Positions 27,000 through 34,873 of a DNA stretch of 64,000 nt are shown here, one piece after another. Made by a program: the position numbers and the translations under genes. Below the pieces are notes generated by a model. That model worked only from the letters and a program-made list of their open reading frames with translations. It made no database searches and was not told the origin of the DNA. The DNA is from Acinetobacter lwoffii (GTDB lineage: Bacteria > Pseudomonadota > Gammaproteobacteria > Pseudomonadales > Moraxellaceae): contig NZ_CP118963.1 of the NCBI RefSeq assembly GCF_029024105.1, positions 1,798,001-1,862,000 on the forward strand, in the 5' to 3' direction. The first letter of the stretch is position 1; every line of letters begins with the position of its first letter.

Positions 27000-28574
27000 A
27001 TGACTATTAAACGCGCTTTAATCTCTGTGTCTGACAAGACTGGTATTGTTGAATTTGCACAAGAACTTGCTGCTCTAGGGGTAGAAATTTTATCTACAGG
27101 TGGTACCTACAAATTGTTGAAAGACAATAATGTGGCTGTAGTTGAAGTTTCGGAGCATACAGGTTTTCCAGAGATGATGGACGGCCGTGTAAAAACACTA
27201 CATCCAAAAATTCATGGGGGTATCCTGGCTCGTCGTGGTCTAGACGAAGCTGTGATGGCTGAACACAACATTGATGCTATTGATTTAGTCGTTGTAAACC
27301 TTTATCCATTTGCTGCAACGGTAGCCAAACCAAACTGTTCACTTGCTGATGCTATCGAAAACATCGACATCGGTGGTCCTACCATGGTTCGTGCTGCAGC
27401 AAAAAACCATGCATCTGTAGGTATCATCGTAAATGCTTCTGACTATGCAACTGTCGTTGCCGAGCTTAAAGCTGAGGGTGCTTTATCTCATGCAACTCGT
27501 TTTGACCTAGCAGTAAAAGCATTTGAACATACTGCTCAATATGACGGCATGATCGCATCTTACTTAGGCGCTCGCGTAGGTAAAGAAGAAGGTCAGGCAG
27601 ACAAATTTGCACGTACTTTCAATACTCAATTGAACAAAGTTCAAGACCTTCGTTACGGTGAGAACCCGCATCAAGCTGCTGCATTCTATGTAGAAGACAC
27701 AGCGACTGAAGCTTCTGTTTCAACAGCGAAACAGCTTCAAGGTAAAGAACTCTCTTATAACAACATCGCAGATACTGATGCAGCACTTGAATGTGTGAAA
27801 TCATTTGCGAAGCCTGCTTGTGTGATCGTTAAACACGCGAACCCATGTGGCGTTGCAGTTTCTCTAGACGGTATTCAAGCAGCTTATGATCTTGCGTATG
27901 CAACAGATCCTGAATCTGCATTCGGTGGCATCATTGCATTCAACCGTGAATTAGACGTTGCAACTGCACAAGCCATTGTTGATCGTCAATTCGTTGAAGT
28001 GATCATTGCACCGAGTGTTGCTGAAGGCGTTCTTGAAGTAACAGGTGCGAAGAAAAATGTACGTGTACTTGTATGTGGCGAACTCCCAGCAATCGATGCG
28101 CGTCAATCGCAACTTGACTACAAACGCGTAAACGGCGGTTTGTTAGTTCAAGATCAAGACTTGGGCATGATCACTAAAGATGACCTTAAAGTTGTGACCA
28201 AACGTGCGCCGACTGAACAAGAAATTGATGACATGATCTTCGCTTGGAAAGTGGCGAAATACGTAAAATCTAACGCGATTGTGTATGCTAAAAACCGTCA
28301 AACCATTGGTGTCGGCGCTGGCCAAATGAGCCGTGTAAACTCTGCCCGTATTGCTGCAATCAAAGCTGAACATGCTGGTTTAGTGGTTGAAGGTGCGGTA
28401 ATGGCATCTGACGCATTCTTCCCATTCCGTGATGGTATTGATAACGCTGCCAAAGCAGGTATCAAATGCATTATTCAACCGGGTGGTTCTATGCGTGATG
28501 AAGAAACAATTGCAGCAGCTGACGAAGCTGGTATTGCAATGGTCTTCACTGGTATGCGTCACTTCCGTCATTAA
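27000..28574 (+). CDS. purH: Bifunctional AICAR formyltransferase / IMP cyclohydrolase PurH
   Basis: 524 residues from MTIKRALISVSDKTG. The N-terminal MGS-like cyclohydrolase domain (ALISVSDKTGIVEFAQEL, LSTGGTYKLL, MMDGRVKTLHPKIHGGIL) spans about residues 1-195; the formyltransferase domain follows with KHANPCGVA (catalytic Lys-His), DPESAFGGIIAFNR and IQPGGSMRDEE. It makes the last two steps to IMP. The frame is open upstream to a TTG at 26979, but the ATG at 27000 is standard. purD follows; codon use here is strongly biased toward frequent codons, consistent with high expression. Confidence 0.97.
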   Translation: MTIKRALISVSDKTGIVEFAQELAALGVEILSTGGTYKLLKDNNVAVVEVSEHTGFPEMMDGRVKTLHPKIHGGILARRGLDEAVMAEHNIDAIDLVVVNLYPFAATVAKPNCSLADAIENIDIGGPTMVRAAAKNHASVGIIVNASDYATVVAELKAEGALSHATRFDLAVKAFEHTAQYDGMIASYLGARVGKEEGQADKFARTFNTQLNKVQDLRYGENPHQAAAFYVEDTATEASVSTAKQLQGKELSYNNIADTDAALECVKSFAKPACVIVKHANPCGVAVSLDGIQAAYDLAYATDPESAFGGIIAFNRELDVATAQAIVDRQFVEVIIAPSVAEGVLEVTGAKKNVRVLVCGELPAIDARQSQLDYKRVNGGLLVQDQDLGMITKDDLKVVTKRAPTEQEIDDMIFAWKVAKYVKSNAIVYAKNRQTIGVGAGQMSRVNSARIAAIKAEHAGLVVEGAVMASDAFFPFRDGIDNAAKAGIKCIIQPGGSMRDEETIAAADEAGIAMVFTGMRHFRH

Positions 28575-28616
28575 TAGACACATGAAGATTCATTTAATTT
28601 TTTAAATCCTCCCTAG

Positions 28617-28641
28617 CCCTCCTTTTCTAAGGAGGGTTTTG
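28617..28641 (+). terminator. Hairpin/terminator between purH and purD
   Basis: CCCTCCTT (28617-28624), loop TTCT, AAGGAGGG (28629-28636), TTTT. It resembles the pyrimidine/purine hairpins often seen between Acinetobacter genes (recollection, unverified). A second small hairpin TCTCC-TTTT-GGAGA is at 28668-28681, just upstream of purD. Confidence 0.65.
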
Positions 28642-28714
28642 TACGTCAAGTACTGCAAAAATGGGATTCTCCTTTTGGAGATGTGGGGATTTCTTTTAAA
28701 CAGGATTATAAAAG

Positions 28715-29998
28715 ATGAACGTTTTAGTTTTGGGTAATGGCGGTCGTGAACATGCATTGGCATGGAAAATCGCGCAAGATGACAAAGTCGCAAAAGTATT
28801 TGTAGCACCAGGTAATGCAGGTACTGCAACAGAAAATAAATGCGAAAATGTTGCCTTAAATATTTTAGACAACGCTGCAATTATCGACTTTGCAAAAAAC
28901 AATGCGGTTGATTTAGTGGTTGTTGGTCCTGAAGCACCACTTGTAAATGGTGTTGTAAATGCATGCCGTGAAGCTGGCGTTAAAATTTGGGGTCCAACTC
29001 AATTTGCTGCACAGCTTGAAGGCTCTAAGGCTTTTGCCAAGCACTTCTTAAAACGCCACAACATTCCAACAGCATTCTATGATGTGTTCACTGAAGTAGA
29101 TGCTGCGAAAGCATTTGTTGAGAAAAATGGTGCGCCAATCGTGATTAAGGCTGACGGTCTTGCTGCAGGTAAAGGCGTAATCGTTGCAATGACCAATCAA
29201 GAAGCATTCGATGCGATTGACGACATGCTTGCAGGCAACAAATTTGGTGATGCAGGTTCTCGTGTTGTGATCGAAGAATTCCTTGCGGGTGAAGAAGCAT
29301 CTTTCATTTGTATGATTGATGGCGACAACATCTTGCCGATGGCAACTTCTCAAGACCATAAACGTATTTTTGAAGGCGACCAAGGTCCGAACACTGGCGG
29401 TATGGGTGCTTACTCTCCTGCTCCTGTTGTGACGGCTGACGTATTTGAAAAAACCATGAAAGAAGTGATGCGTCCGACTGTTGACGGCATGAAAGCAGAT
29501 GGTCATGTTTACACAGGTTTCTTATACGCAGGCTTGATGATTGATGAACAAGGTCAACCTAAAGTGATCGAGTTTAACTGCCGTTTTGGTGACCCTGAAA
29601 CTCAACCGATCATGATGCGTTTAAAATCATCTTTGGTAGATCTCGTTGAAGCTGGTATTGCAGGTAACTTACCTGCTGAAGCTGAATGGGATGAGCGCAA
29701 GACTGTTGGTATCGTTTTAGCGTCGAAAGGTTACCCAGAAACTTCAAGCAATGGTGATGTAATTTCAGGTTTAGACACTGAAATGACTGATGCGAAAGTG
29801 TTCCATGCAGGTACTAAAGCCAATGAAAATGGTGACATCGTTACTGCTGGTGGTCGTGTGCTTTGCGTAACTGCGCTTGGTAACACGATTGGTGAAGCAC
29901 AAGAAAAAGCGTTAGAGCTTTGCGAAAAAGTGACATTCGACGGCGTTCAATATCGTAAAGATATTGGTTACCGTGCGATTGCGCGTGAAAATGCTTAA
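28715..29998 (+). CDS. purD: Phosphoribosylamine-glycine ligase PurD
   Basis: 427 residues, ATP-grasp enzyme of purine synthesis making GAR. N-terminal VLGNGGREHALAWK; central ATP-grasp loop GAPIVIKADGLAAGKGVIVA; GPNTGGMGAYSPAP and the metal-binding EFNCRFGDPETQP. It is placed after purH, both plus strand, and ends in a strong terminator. Confidence 0.97.
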   Translation: MNVLVLGNGGREHALAWKIAQDDKVAKVFVAPGNAGTATENKCENVALNILDNAAIIDFAKNNAVDLVVVGPEAPLVNGVVNACREAGVKIWGPTQFAAQLEGSKAFAKHFLKRHNIPTAFYDVFTEVDAAKAFVEKNGAPIVIKADGLAAGKGVIVAMTNQEAFDAIDDMLAGNKFGDAGSRVVIEEFLAGEEASFICMIDGDNILPMATSQDHKRIFEGDQGPNTGGMGAYSPAPVVTADVFEKTMKEVMRPTVDGMKADGHVYTGFLYAGLMIDEQGQPKVIEFNCRFGDPETQPIMMRLKSSLVDLVEAGIAGNLPAEAEWDERKTVGIVLASKGYPETSSNGDVISGLDTEMTDAKVFHAGTKANENGDIVTAGGRVLCVTALGNTIGEAQEKALELCEKVTFDGVQYRKDIGYRAIARENA

Positions 29999-30017
29999 TC
30001 TGAATTTAGATTAATTA

Positions 30018-30047
30018 AAAAACCCCCGATTCGTTCGGGGTTTTTCT
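30018..30047 (+). terminator. Terminator after purD
   Basis: AACCCCCGA / TCGGGGTT around a short loop with flanking A-run and TTTTTC. Confidence 0.88.
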
Positions 30048-30116
30048 ATAATATGCATGATAATGAATAGATTACATAAAATTATGCACCAATAAAATTG
30101 AGGGGTTGGGGGGCTT

Positions 30117-31859
30117 ATGTCTAAACTTAATGTTGACCAAAAAACAGTTTACGAACTTTTTTCAGATAAACGTGCAGATTTTTTAATACCTGATTATCAG
30201 CGACCTTATGCATGGGATGAAGAGCAATGCCAAACCTTATGGGATGATATTTTTAATTTTGCTTTTCCAGACAATAATGCAGACCAATTTGATGATAGAA
30301 AAGATGAATATTTTTTAGGCTCCATTGTCACATATAAAAATGATAACGATCAATCCGAAGTAATTGATGGACAACAACGACTCACAACTTTGATGTTACT
30401 TCTAAGAGCTTTTTTTGACAAATTTACCAATATGCAAGATCAAAGCTCTAAGTCAACACGGCAACGCATTGAGAAATGCATTTGGAAAACGGATACTTTT
30501 GGTGAAGCCATCAAGACAGAGTTAAAAATTGATTCTGAAGTAGCTACCGATGATGATAAAGAAGAATTTTTAAAACTACTAAGAACAGGCTCTATTCAAG
30601 TAAATAGTGAAAATAAATATGTAAAAAATTATCAATTTTTTCAAAAGAGAATCGATAGTTTTTTACAAAACTTTCCAAGCTATTTCGCTTACTTACCCGC
30701 TCGTATTTTAGGAAATTGCATCCTATTACCTATCGAAGCGGATTCACAAGATACTGCTTTACGTATTTTCTCAACCCTAAACGATCGTGGTCTACCTTTA
30801 TCCGATGCAGATATTTTTAAAGCTCAATTTTATAAATTCTATACGAAATTAGGCAAAAAGGATGATTTCATTGAGGAATGGAAAAACCTTGAAAAAGTTT
30901 GTAATGATATTTTTACACATAGCACAACTACACCAATGGATGAATTATTCACGCGCTATATGTATTACTTACGAGCACTTGAAGGTAATAAAAGCACATC
31001 GACCGAAGCTTTGAGAAAGTTTTATGAGCGTAACAAATATCAATATCTTAATTCAGAAAACACAATGCTGGACTTAAAAAAACTAGCAGCTTTCTGGCAG
31101 AGTATCAAAATTCAAGATAATTCAAAATTTTCTAATGAAGTTCTAAAAAAACTCTACATACTAAATTATGCTCCCAATGGTATGTGGCAAAATTTGGTTT
31201 CCACCTATTTTTTACATTTTAAGGATCACAAAAATTTACTAGATAATGAGTTATTTCTCCAATTTCTAAATAAAATTACTGCATTTATATATACATATGC
31301 TATTACAAATCCTGGAGTTAATGCACTCAGAACTCCTGCTTTTGATGAAATGGTTAATCTAGTCAACAACAATGATGTCTCATTTTCAAAATATAGATTT
31401 GATGAAACTCATACTAGAACCTTATTTGAAACTTATAAATTCACAAATCAACGCAGTATTACTCGTTCCATACTCACGTGGTATGCCTTCACATTGAAAA
31501 ACCAACCATTGCTTAACCTTAATGAAAGCTTCCATATAGAACATATCTTTGCTAAAAAACGTTATCAAATGGAACAAGGACTTGAGAAAGTTGAACATCT
31601 TGAATTGCTAGGGAATAAAATATTACTTGAGGAAAGTATAAACATTAGGGCTTCTGATTATCGTTTTGAAGATAAACAAAAAATTTATAGTGGTGAAGTA
31701 CGTAGAGGCAGTTACTCAAAACCGAGCCAAATTGATGAAATATCTCTACTGATTCAAAAAAATAAATTTGATGAAGAAGACATTATTAGTCGTAATAATC
31801 TAATTTTAGATGCATTCTTTCAATATCTAAGAGCTGAAGACTTATTACTTGCAAATTAA
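30117..31859 (+). CDS. GmrSD-type DUF262-DUF1524 protein, probable restriction/defence enzyme
   Basis: 580 residues. The N-terminal DUF262 (ParB/Srx-like NTPase fold) shows IPDYQRPYAWDEEQ at about 24-37 and the key DGQQRLTTLMLLL at 84-96. The C-terminal DUF1524 carries an HNH-like nuclease motif: HIEHIFAKKR (His473, His476), LLGNKILLEESIN (Asn500, Asn509) and FEDK (Lys near 520). This fused order is that of GmrSD type IV restriction enzymes, which cut glucosylated or otherwise modified phage DNA, and of related SspE/BrxU-type effectors; which modification is sensed cannot be read here. Base composition is far more A+T-rich than neighbours (10 G/C in the 60 bases 30601-30660), a sign of acquisition. 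It is a single-gene unit with its own terminator and no toxin, methylase or Brex partner beside it. Confidence 0.85.
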   Translation: MSKLNVDQKTVYELFSDKRADFLIPDYQRPYAWDEEQCQTLWDDIFNFAFPDNNADQFDDRKDEYFLGSIVTYKNDNDQSEVIDGQQRLTTLMLLLRAFFDKFTNMQDQSSKSTRQRIEKCIWKTDTFGEAIKTELKIDSEVATDDDKEEFLKLLRTGSIQVNSENKYVKNYQFFQKRIDSFLQNFPSYFAYLPARILGNCILLPIEADSQDTALRIFSTLNDRGLPLSDADIFKAQFYKFYTKLGKKDDFIEEWKNLEKVCNDIFTHSTTTPMDELFTRYMYYLRALEGNKSTSTEALRKFYERNKYQYLNSENTMLDLKKLAAFWQSIKIQDNSKFSNEVLKKLYILNYAPNGMWQNLVSTYFLHFKDHKNLLDNELFLQFLNKITAFIYTYAITNPGVNALRTPAFDEMVNLVNNNDVSFSKYRFDETHTRTLFETYKFTNQRSITRSILTWYAFTLKNQPLLNLNESFHIEHIFAKKRYQMEQGLEKVEHLELLGNKILLEESINIRASDYRFEDKQKIYSGEVRRGSYSKPSQIDEISLLIQKNKFDEEDIISRNNLILDAFFQYLRAEDLLLAN

Positions 31860-31866
31860 TTTATTA

Positions 31867-31889
31867 TAACCCGCTATAGCGGGTTTTTA
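31867..31889 (+). terminator. Terminator after the GmrSD-type gene
   Basis: AACCCGC, loop TATA, GCGGGTT then TTTAT. It ends just before the acetyltransferase start. Confidence 0.88.
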
Positions 31890-31901
31890 TTTGTGAAATC
31901 T

Positions 31902-32459
31902 ATGATTAGCTATATCCAAACCCCTCGCCTGATCCTGCGCCAATGTCAAGACTCTGACATAGCTCCATTTATCCAAATGTGTGCAGATAAAGAGGTCATG
32001 CGCTACTTCCCTAAAAATCTCGATGCGACTGAGGCAACTGCTTTTCTTGAACGTATCCGCACAGATATCGAAAAACGCGGTTGGGGAGCCTTTGCCGTAG
32101 AATTGAAAACCACAGGCGAATTTATCGGATCTATTGGCTTACACGTGCATCCACCTGAGCTTAAAATTGCTGATGCCCCTGAAATTGGCTGGCGCTTGCT
32201 ACCACAATACTGGAATCAAGGCTATGCCACTGAAGGGGCCAAAGCGGTACTGAAATATGCCTTTAGAACTCTACGACTCGAGAAAGTCATTTCTTTTACT
32301 GCATGCGTCAACACGCCCTCAGAACGTGTCATGCAAAACATTAGCTTAGAAAAAGTAGGAGAGTTTGACCATCCGCTTGTACCTGCCGATCATATCTTGT
32401 GTAGACACGTACTCTATGAAAAACAGCGTTCAGATTATCTGCATATTCCCTTCTGTTAA
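31902..32459 (+). CDS. GNAT-family N-acetyltransferase (RimJ/RimL-like)
   Basis: 185 residues from MISYIQTPRLILRQCQD; a GTG at 31893 (MKSMISY) is an alternative start inside the tail of the preceding terminator, so the ATG at 31902 is preferred. Typical features: an N-terminal TPRLILRQ strand, the GWGAFAVEL beta region, the acetyl-CoA loop WNQGYATEGAKAVLKYAF (about 107-124) and the C-terminal VNTPSERVMQNISLEKVGEF. The substrate is unknown: ribosomal protein N termini, antibiotics or metabolites are all used by relatives. There is no clear Shine-Dalgarno sequence. Confidence 0.82.
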   Translation: MISYIQTPRLILRQCQDSDIAPFIQMCADKEVMRYFPKNLDATEATAFLERIRTDIEKRGWGAFAVELKTTGEFIGSIGLHVHPPELKIADAPEIGWRLLPQYWNQGYATEGAKAVLKYAFRTLRLEKVISFTACVNTPSERVMQNISLEKVGEFDHPLVPADHILCRHVLYEKQRSDYLHIPFC

Positions 32460-32591
32460 AACAAGCTTGCAGTATCATGACCTAAGAAAACCAAGATCAG
32501 ATACTGACTCGCTTAGTTAATAGAAAGGAAAGATTTATCTCGTTAATACTCGAATTTTCTTCATTTTCCAAAAAATCAGATATTCTATATA

Positions 32592-33449
32592 GGGTCTGTT
32601 GACATTTACTGTTCATAATTAACCCTATAAAGGTAGCCATAAAAATATACAGGCTAAAGCAACAGAACTTTGATAATTTCTTTTGAGCTTGTCATATCGA
32701 GTAGCTATTCCTCTAAATTGCTTTAATCTACAAAACATATTTTCAACTAAATGCCTGATTTTATATAAATACCAGTCCATATGATCATTGTTCGATTGGC
32801 TATTTGTTTTCTTTGGTATATTCGCTTTAGTCCCTGTTTTCCTGATCTGTTCACGCAGTGGTTCTGAATCATAGCCTTTATCTGCACATACCACTTTTGT
32901 CTCTTTTAAATCTAATGTTGATATTAAATCAGGTGCAACTTTAACATCATGTGTGGTTCCATCGGTAATCATGAAATCAATAGGATTGCCATGTGCATCA
33001 ACAATCAAATGTATTTTTGAGGAGTTTCCTCCTACACTTTTAGAAATAGATTGATTCGCTATGCCGGCAGAATGTTGATGAGCAAGTACATGAGAGCCAT
33101 CAATAAAAATCCACTCCATATCGGGGCATGAGGCTAGTAATTTGAATAATCTAAGTAACTTACCGCTGCTTGACCAACGATTAAAACGTTTGAAAATAGA
33201 GTTTGAATGACCAAAACAACAAGGAATATCTCGCCACGGACAGCCTGTTCTAATTCTATAGAGAATAGCTTCAATAAAATTGCGTAAATTTGAGTTGTGG
33301 TGAATGGATAAATTACGCAGAATAACTTTCAACTTTTGCCAGTGTTGATCTGTCAGCATGGTACGAGGCATAGCGAATAGTAAAATTGGGTTTGGCGATT
33401 TGATTTTACTACTTCGCTATTTTTTTAAGCTAAAAGTGTCAACACACCC
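32592..33449. mobile_element. IS5-family insertion sequence, complete (858 bp)
   Basis: Terminal inverted repeats are visible: left end GGGTCTGTTGACATTT at 32592 and right end (complement) GGGTGTGTTGACACTTTT ending at 33449, differing at about two positions in the first 16. The flanks read ...TATA before the left end and TATT... after the right end, so the likely target duplication is 2 bp (TA), as described for the IS427 branch of IS5. It carries one intact transposase gene on the minus strand and lies between the acetyltransferase and the metQ leader, interrupting no recognisable gene. Confidence 0.88.
32625..33371 (-). CDS. IS5-family DDE transposase
   Basis: 248 residues, intact single frame. 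The N-terminal DUF4096-type domain (LTDQHWQKLKVILRNL, RTGCPWRDIPCCFGHSNSIF) is followed by the DDE catalytic core: Asp91 in WIFIDGSHV, Asp164 in VCADKGYDSE, Glu210 in RHLVENMFCRLKQFRGIATR, the YREK-like tail. IS427-branch relatives usually need a programmed frameshift between two frames; here the gene is one open frame, so it may be a fused or different branch. Both terminal repeats are present, so it could still be mobile. Confidence 0.93.
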   Translation of the reverse strand: MPRTMLTDQHWQKLKVILRNLSIHHNSNLRNFIEAILYRIRTGCPWRDIPCCFGHSNSIFKRFNRWSSSGKLLRLFKLLASCPDMEWIFIDGSHVLAHQHSAGIANQSISKSVGGNSSKIHLIVDAHGNPIDFMITDGTTHDVKVAPDLISTLDLKETKVVCADKGYDSEPLREQIRKTGTKANIPKKTNSQSNNDHMDWYLYKIRHLVENMFCRLKQFRGIATRYDKLKRNYQSSVALACIFLWLPL

Positions 33450-33645
33450 TATTTATCTATATGCATTTTTTATATTTCTATCTTACAAAATCTTATAAAG
33501 ATCACTATTTAAACACATCCATTAAAACTATATTTTCAATATAAATAATATATTGTTTTAATTAATATTTTCTTTAAAAGATCTTTTTTTATATTCGCCT
33601 AAAGAGATAAGTAAAGCTTTTTTATCCAGTATATTGAATATAGAT

Positions 33646-33830
33646 TTATTGCTATGATATCCGCAACTTCAGAGCACATAAACCTTGGCATGTACTTATG
33701 AAATATCTATTTTCTCTCTCCAAAATAGATTAAGTACATCAGATTTGGGCTGCCTCTGACTTGATCAAGTTCACCAGAACTGTTGCTGCACGCTTGCATC
33801 TTCCGATCTCAAGCCCTCCTCAGCAATGAT
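33646..33830 (+). other. Unexplained structured region upstream of metQ
   Basis: About 180 bases with no ORF but many complementary arms. An extended -10 (TGCTATGAT, 33650-33658) could start a transcript near 33665. ATGTACTTA (33690-33698) pairs with TAAGTACAT (33731-33739), enclosing TCTATTTT / AAAATAGA (33706-33713 with 33722-33729); TCAGAG (33669-33674) pairs with CTCTGA (33754-33759) around that hairpin; ACTTGATCAAGT is a perfect palindrome (33759-33770); GCTTG / CAAGC (33792-33796 with 33810-33814) forms another stem. It does not match riboswitches I know (SAM, TPP, cobalamin, glycine). It may be a regulatory leader of the methionine importer or an independent small RNA. Confidence 0.4.
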
Positions 33831-33864
33831 CAATCCACCTACTTAGATCGTAATAAAACTCTTA

Positions 33865-33892
33865 TTTAACACGATTTAAAAATGCTTATACT
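33865..33892 (+). promoter_or_regulatory. Possible sigma-70 promoter proximal to metQ
   Basis: TTTAAC (33865-33870), 16 bases, TATACT (33887-33892), giving a start about 25 bases before the ATG. If used, the structured region further upstream would not be part of this transcript. Confidence 0.4.
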
Positions 33893-33921
33893 TTAGGCAA
33901 GAATAGAATTAGGACAATTTC

Positions 33922-34797
33922 ATGAAAAAGTTACTTGGCGTTATCTTAAGTGCCTCTGTATTGACTTTAACTGGGTGTGGTAAACAAGAAGCGCCTGCCA
34001 CTGATGCAGCGCAAAGCAAAGATGCTAATGGTCTTCAAACTGTAACTATGGCTTCGACCGGTTCAGATGTAGACGTATGGCGTTATATCGCGACCCTGCC
34101 TGAAACCAAAGCAGCCGGTATCAAACTTGATGTGAAAAATTTTACTGACTATGTGTCAATGAACACGGCAGTAGCCAACAAAGAAATTGATGTGAATGCA
34201 TTCCAGTCTTATGCCTATATGGTGGCTTACAACGATGCCAACACAGCCAAAATTGTACCTCTATCTACCACTTATTTAGAGCCAATGGGTATTTACTCAA
34301 GCAAAGTGAAATCTTTAAACGAGTTTAAAACTGGTGCAACCATTGCTATTCCTAACGACGGCGCAAACGAATCACGTGCATTATTACTTTTACAATCAGC
34401 AGGCCTAGTTAAATTAAAAGCTGGTTTTGACAATGTCAAAGGTACAACTTCTGATGTGACCGAAAATGCAAAACAAATCGTGATTAAGCCAATTCAAATG
34501 GCGACTGCAGTACGTGTAAAAGATGAAGTTGATGCGATTGTGCTGGGCAATACCCTGGCAATGGAAGGTGGTTTAAACGTATTGAAAGATGCGATTTACT
34601 ATGAGCCAATCGATCAAAGCACAAAAATGAATGTCAACGTATTAGCTGTTGCAGCAGACCGTCAAAACGATCCAGTCCTGCAAAAAGTGGGTGCGTTGTA
34701 TCATACGCCAGCAGTAAAAGCATATGTTGATGAACATTTTGGTGGTACGAAAGTTGCGGTAAACAAACCTGTGACGTATTTAACTGAATCAAAATAG
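33922..34797 (+). CDS. metQ: D-/L-methionine-binding lipoprotein MetQ
   Basis: 291 residues. Lipoprotein signal peptide with lipobox LTGC (Cys19), so anchored in the membrane facing the periplasm. NlpA/MetQ-type substrate-binding features: LDVKNFTDYVSMNTAVAN, EIDVNAFQSYAYM, TYLEPMGIYSSKVKSL and PNDGANESRALLLLQ. It delivers methionine to the MetNI importer encoded downstream. The order binding protein-ATPase-permease is unlike the E. coli metNIQ order. A terminator separates it from metN, so the binding protein may be made in excess. Confidence 0.92.
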   Translation: MKKLLGVILSASVLTLTGCGKQEAPATDAAQSKDANGLQTVTMASTGSDVDVWRYIATLPETKAAGIKLDVKNFTDYVSMNTAVANKEIDVNAFQSYAYMVAYNDANTAKIVPLSTTYLEPMGIYSSKVKSLNEFKTGATIAIPNDGANESRALLLLQSAGLVKLKAGFDNVKGTTSDVTENAKQIVIKPIQMATAVRVKDEVDAIVLGNTLAMEGGLNVLKDAIYYEPIDQSTKMNVNVLAVAADRQNDPVLQKVGALYHTPAVKAYVDEHFGGTKVAVNKPVTYLTESK

Positions 34798-34815
34798 TAC
34801 TATAATAGACTTTTA

Positions 34816-34850
34816 GAACAGGCAAGGACGATTTCTTGCCTGTTTTTTTA
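34816..34850 (+). terminator. Intercistronic terminator between metQ and metN
   Basis: AACAGGCAAG (34817-34826) pairs with CTTGCCTGTT (34835-34844), followed by TTTTTT. It would partly uncouple metN-metI expression from metQ. Confidence 0.9.
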
Positions 34851-34873
34851 TCCGTGATGCAGTTTTTGACACT

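Noticed and set aside
33646..33830. Known RNA family (6S, SAM riboswitch, tmRNA) upstream of metQ
   Set aside because: The plus strand cannot form the long closing helix of 6S, and no SAM-aptamer or tmRNA tRNA-like ends are visible. Kept only as an unassigned structured region.
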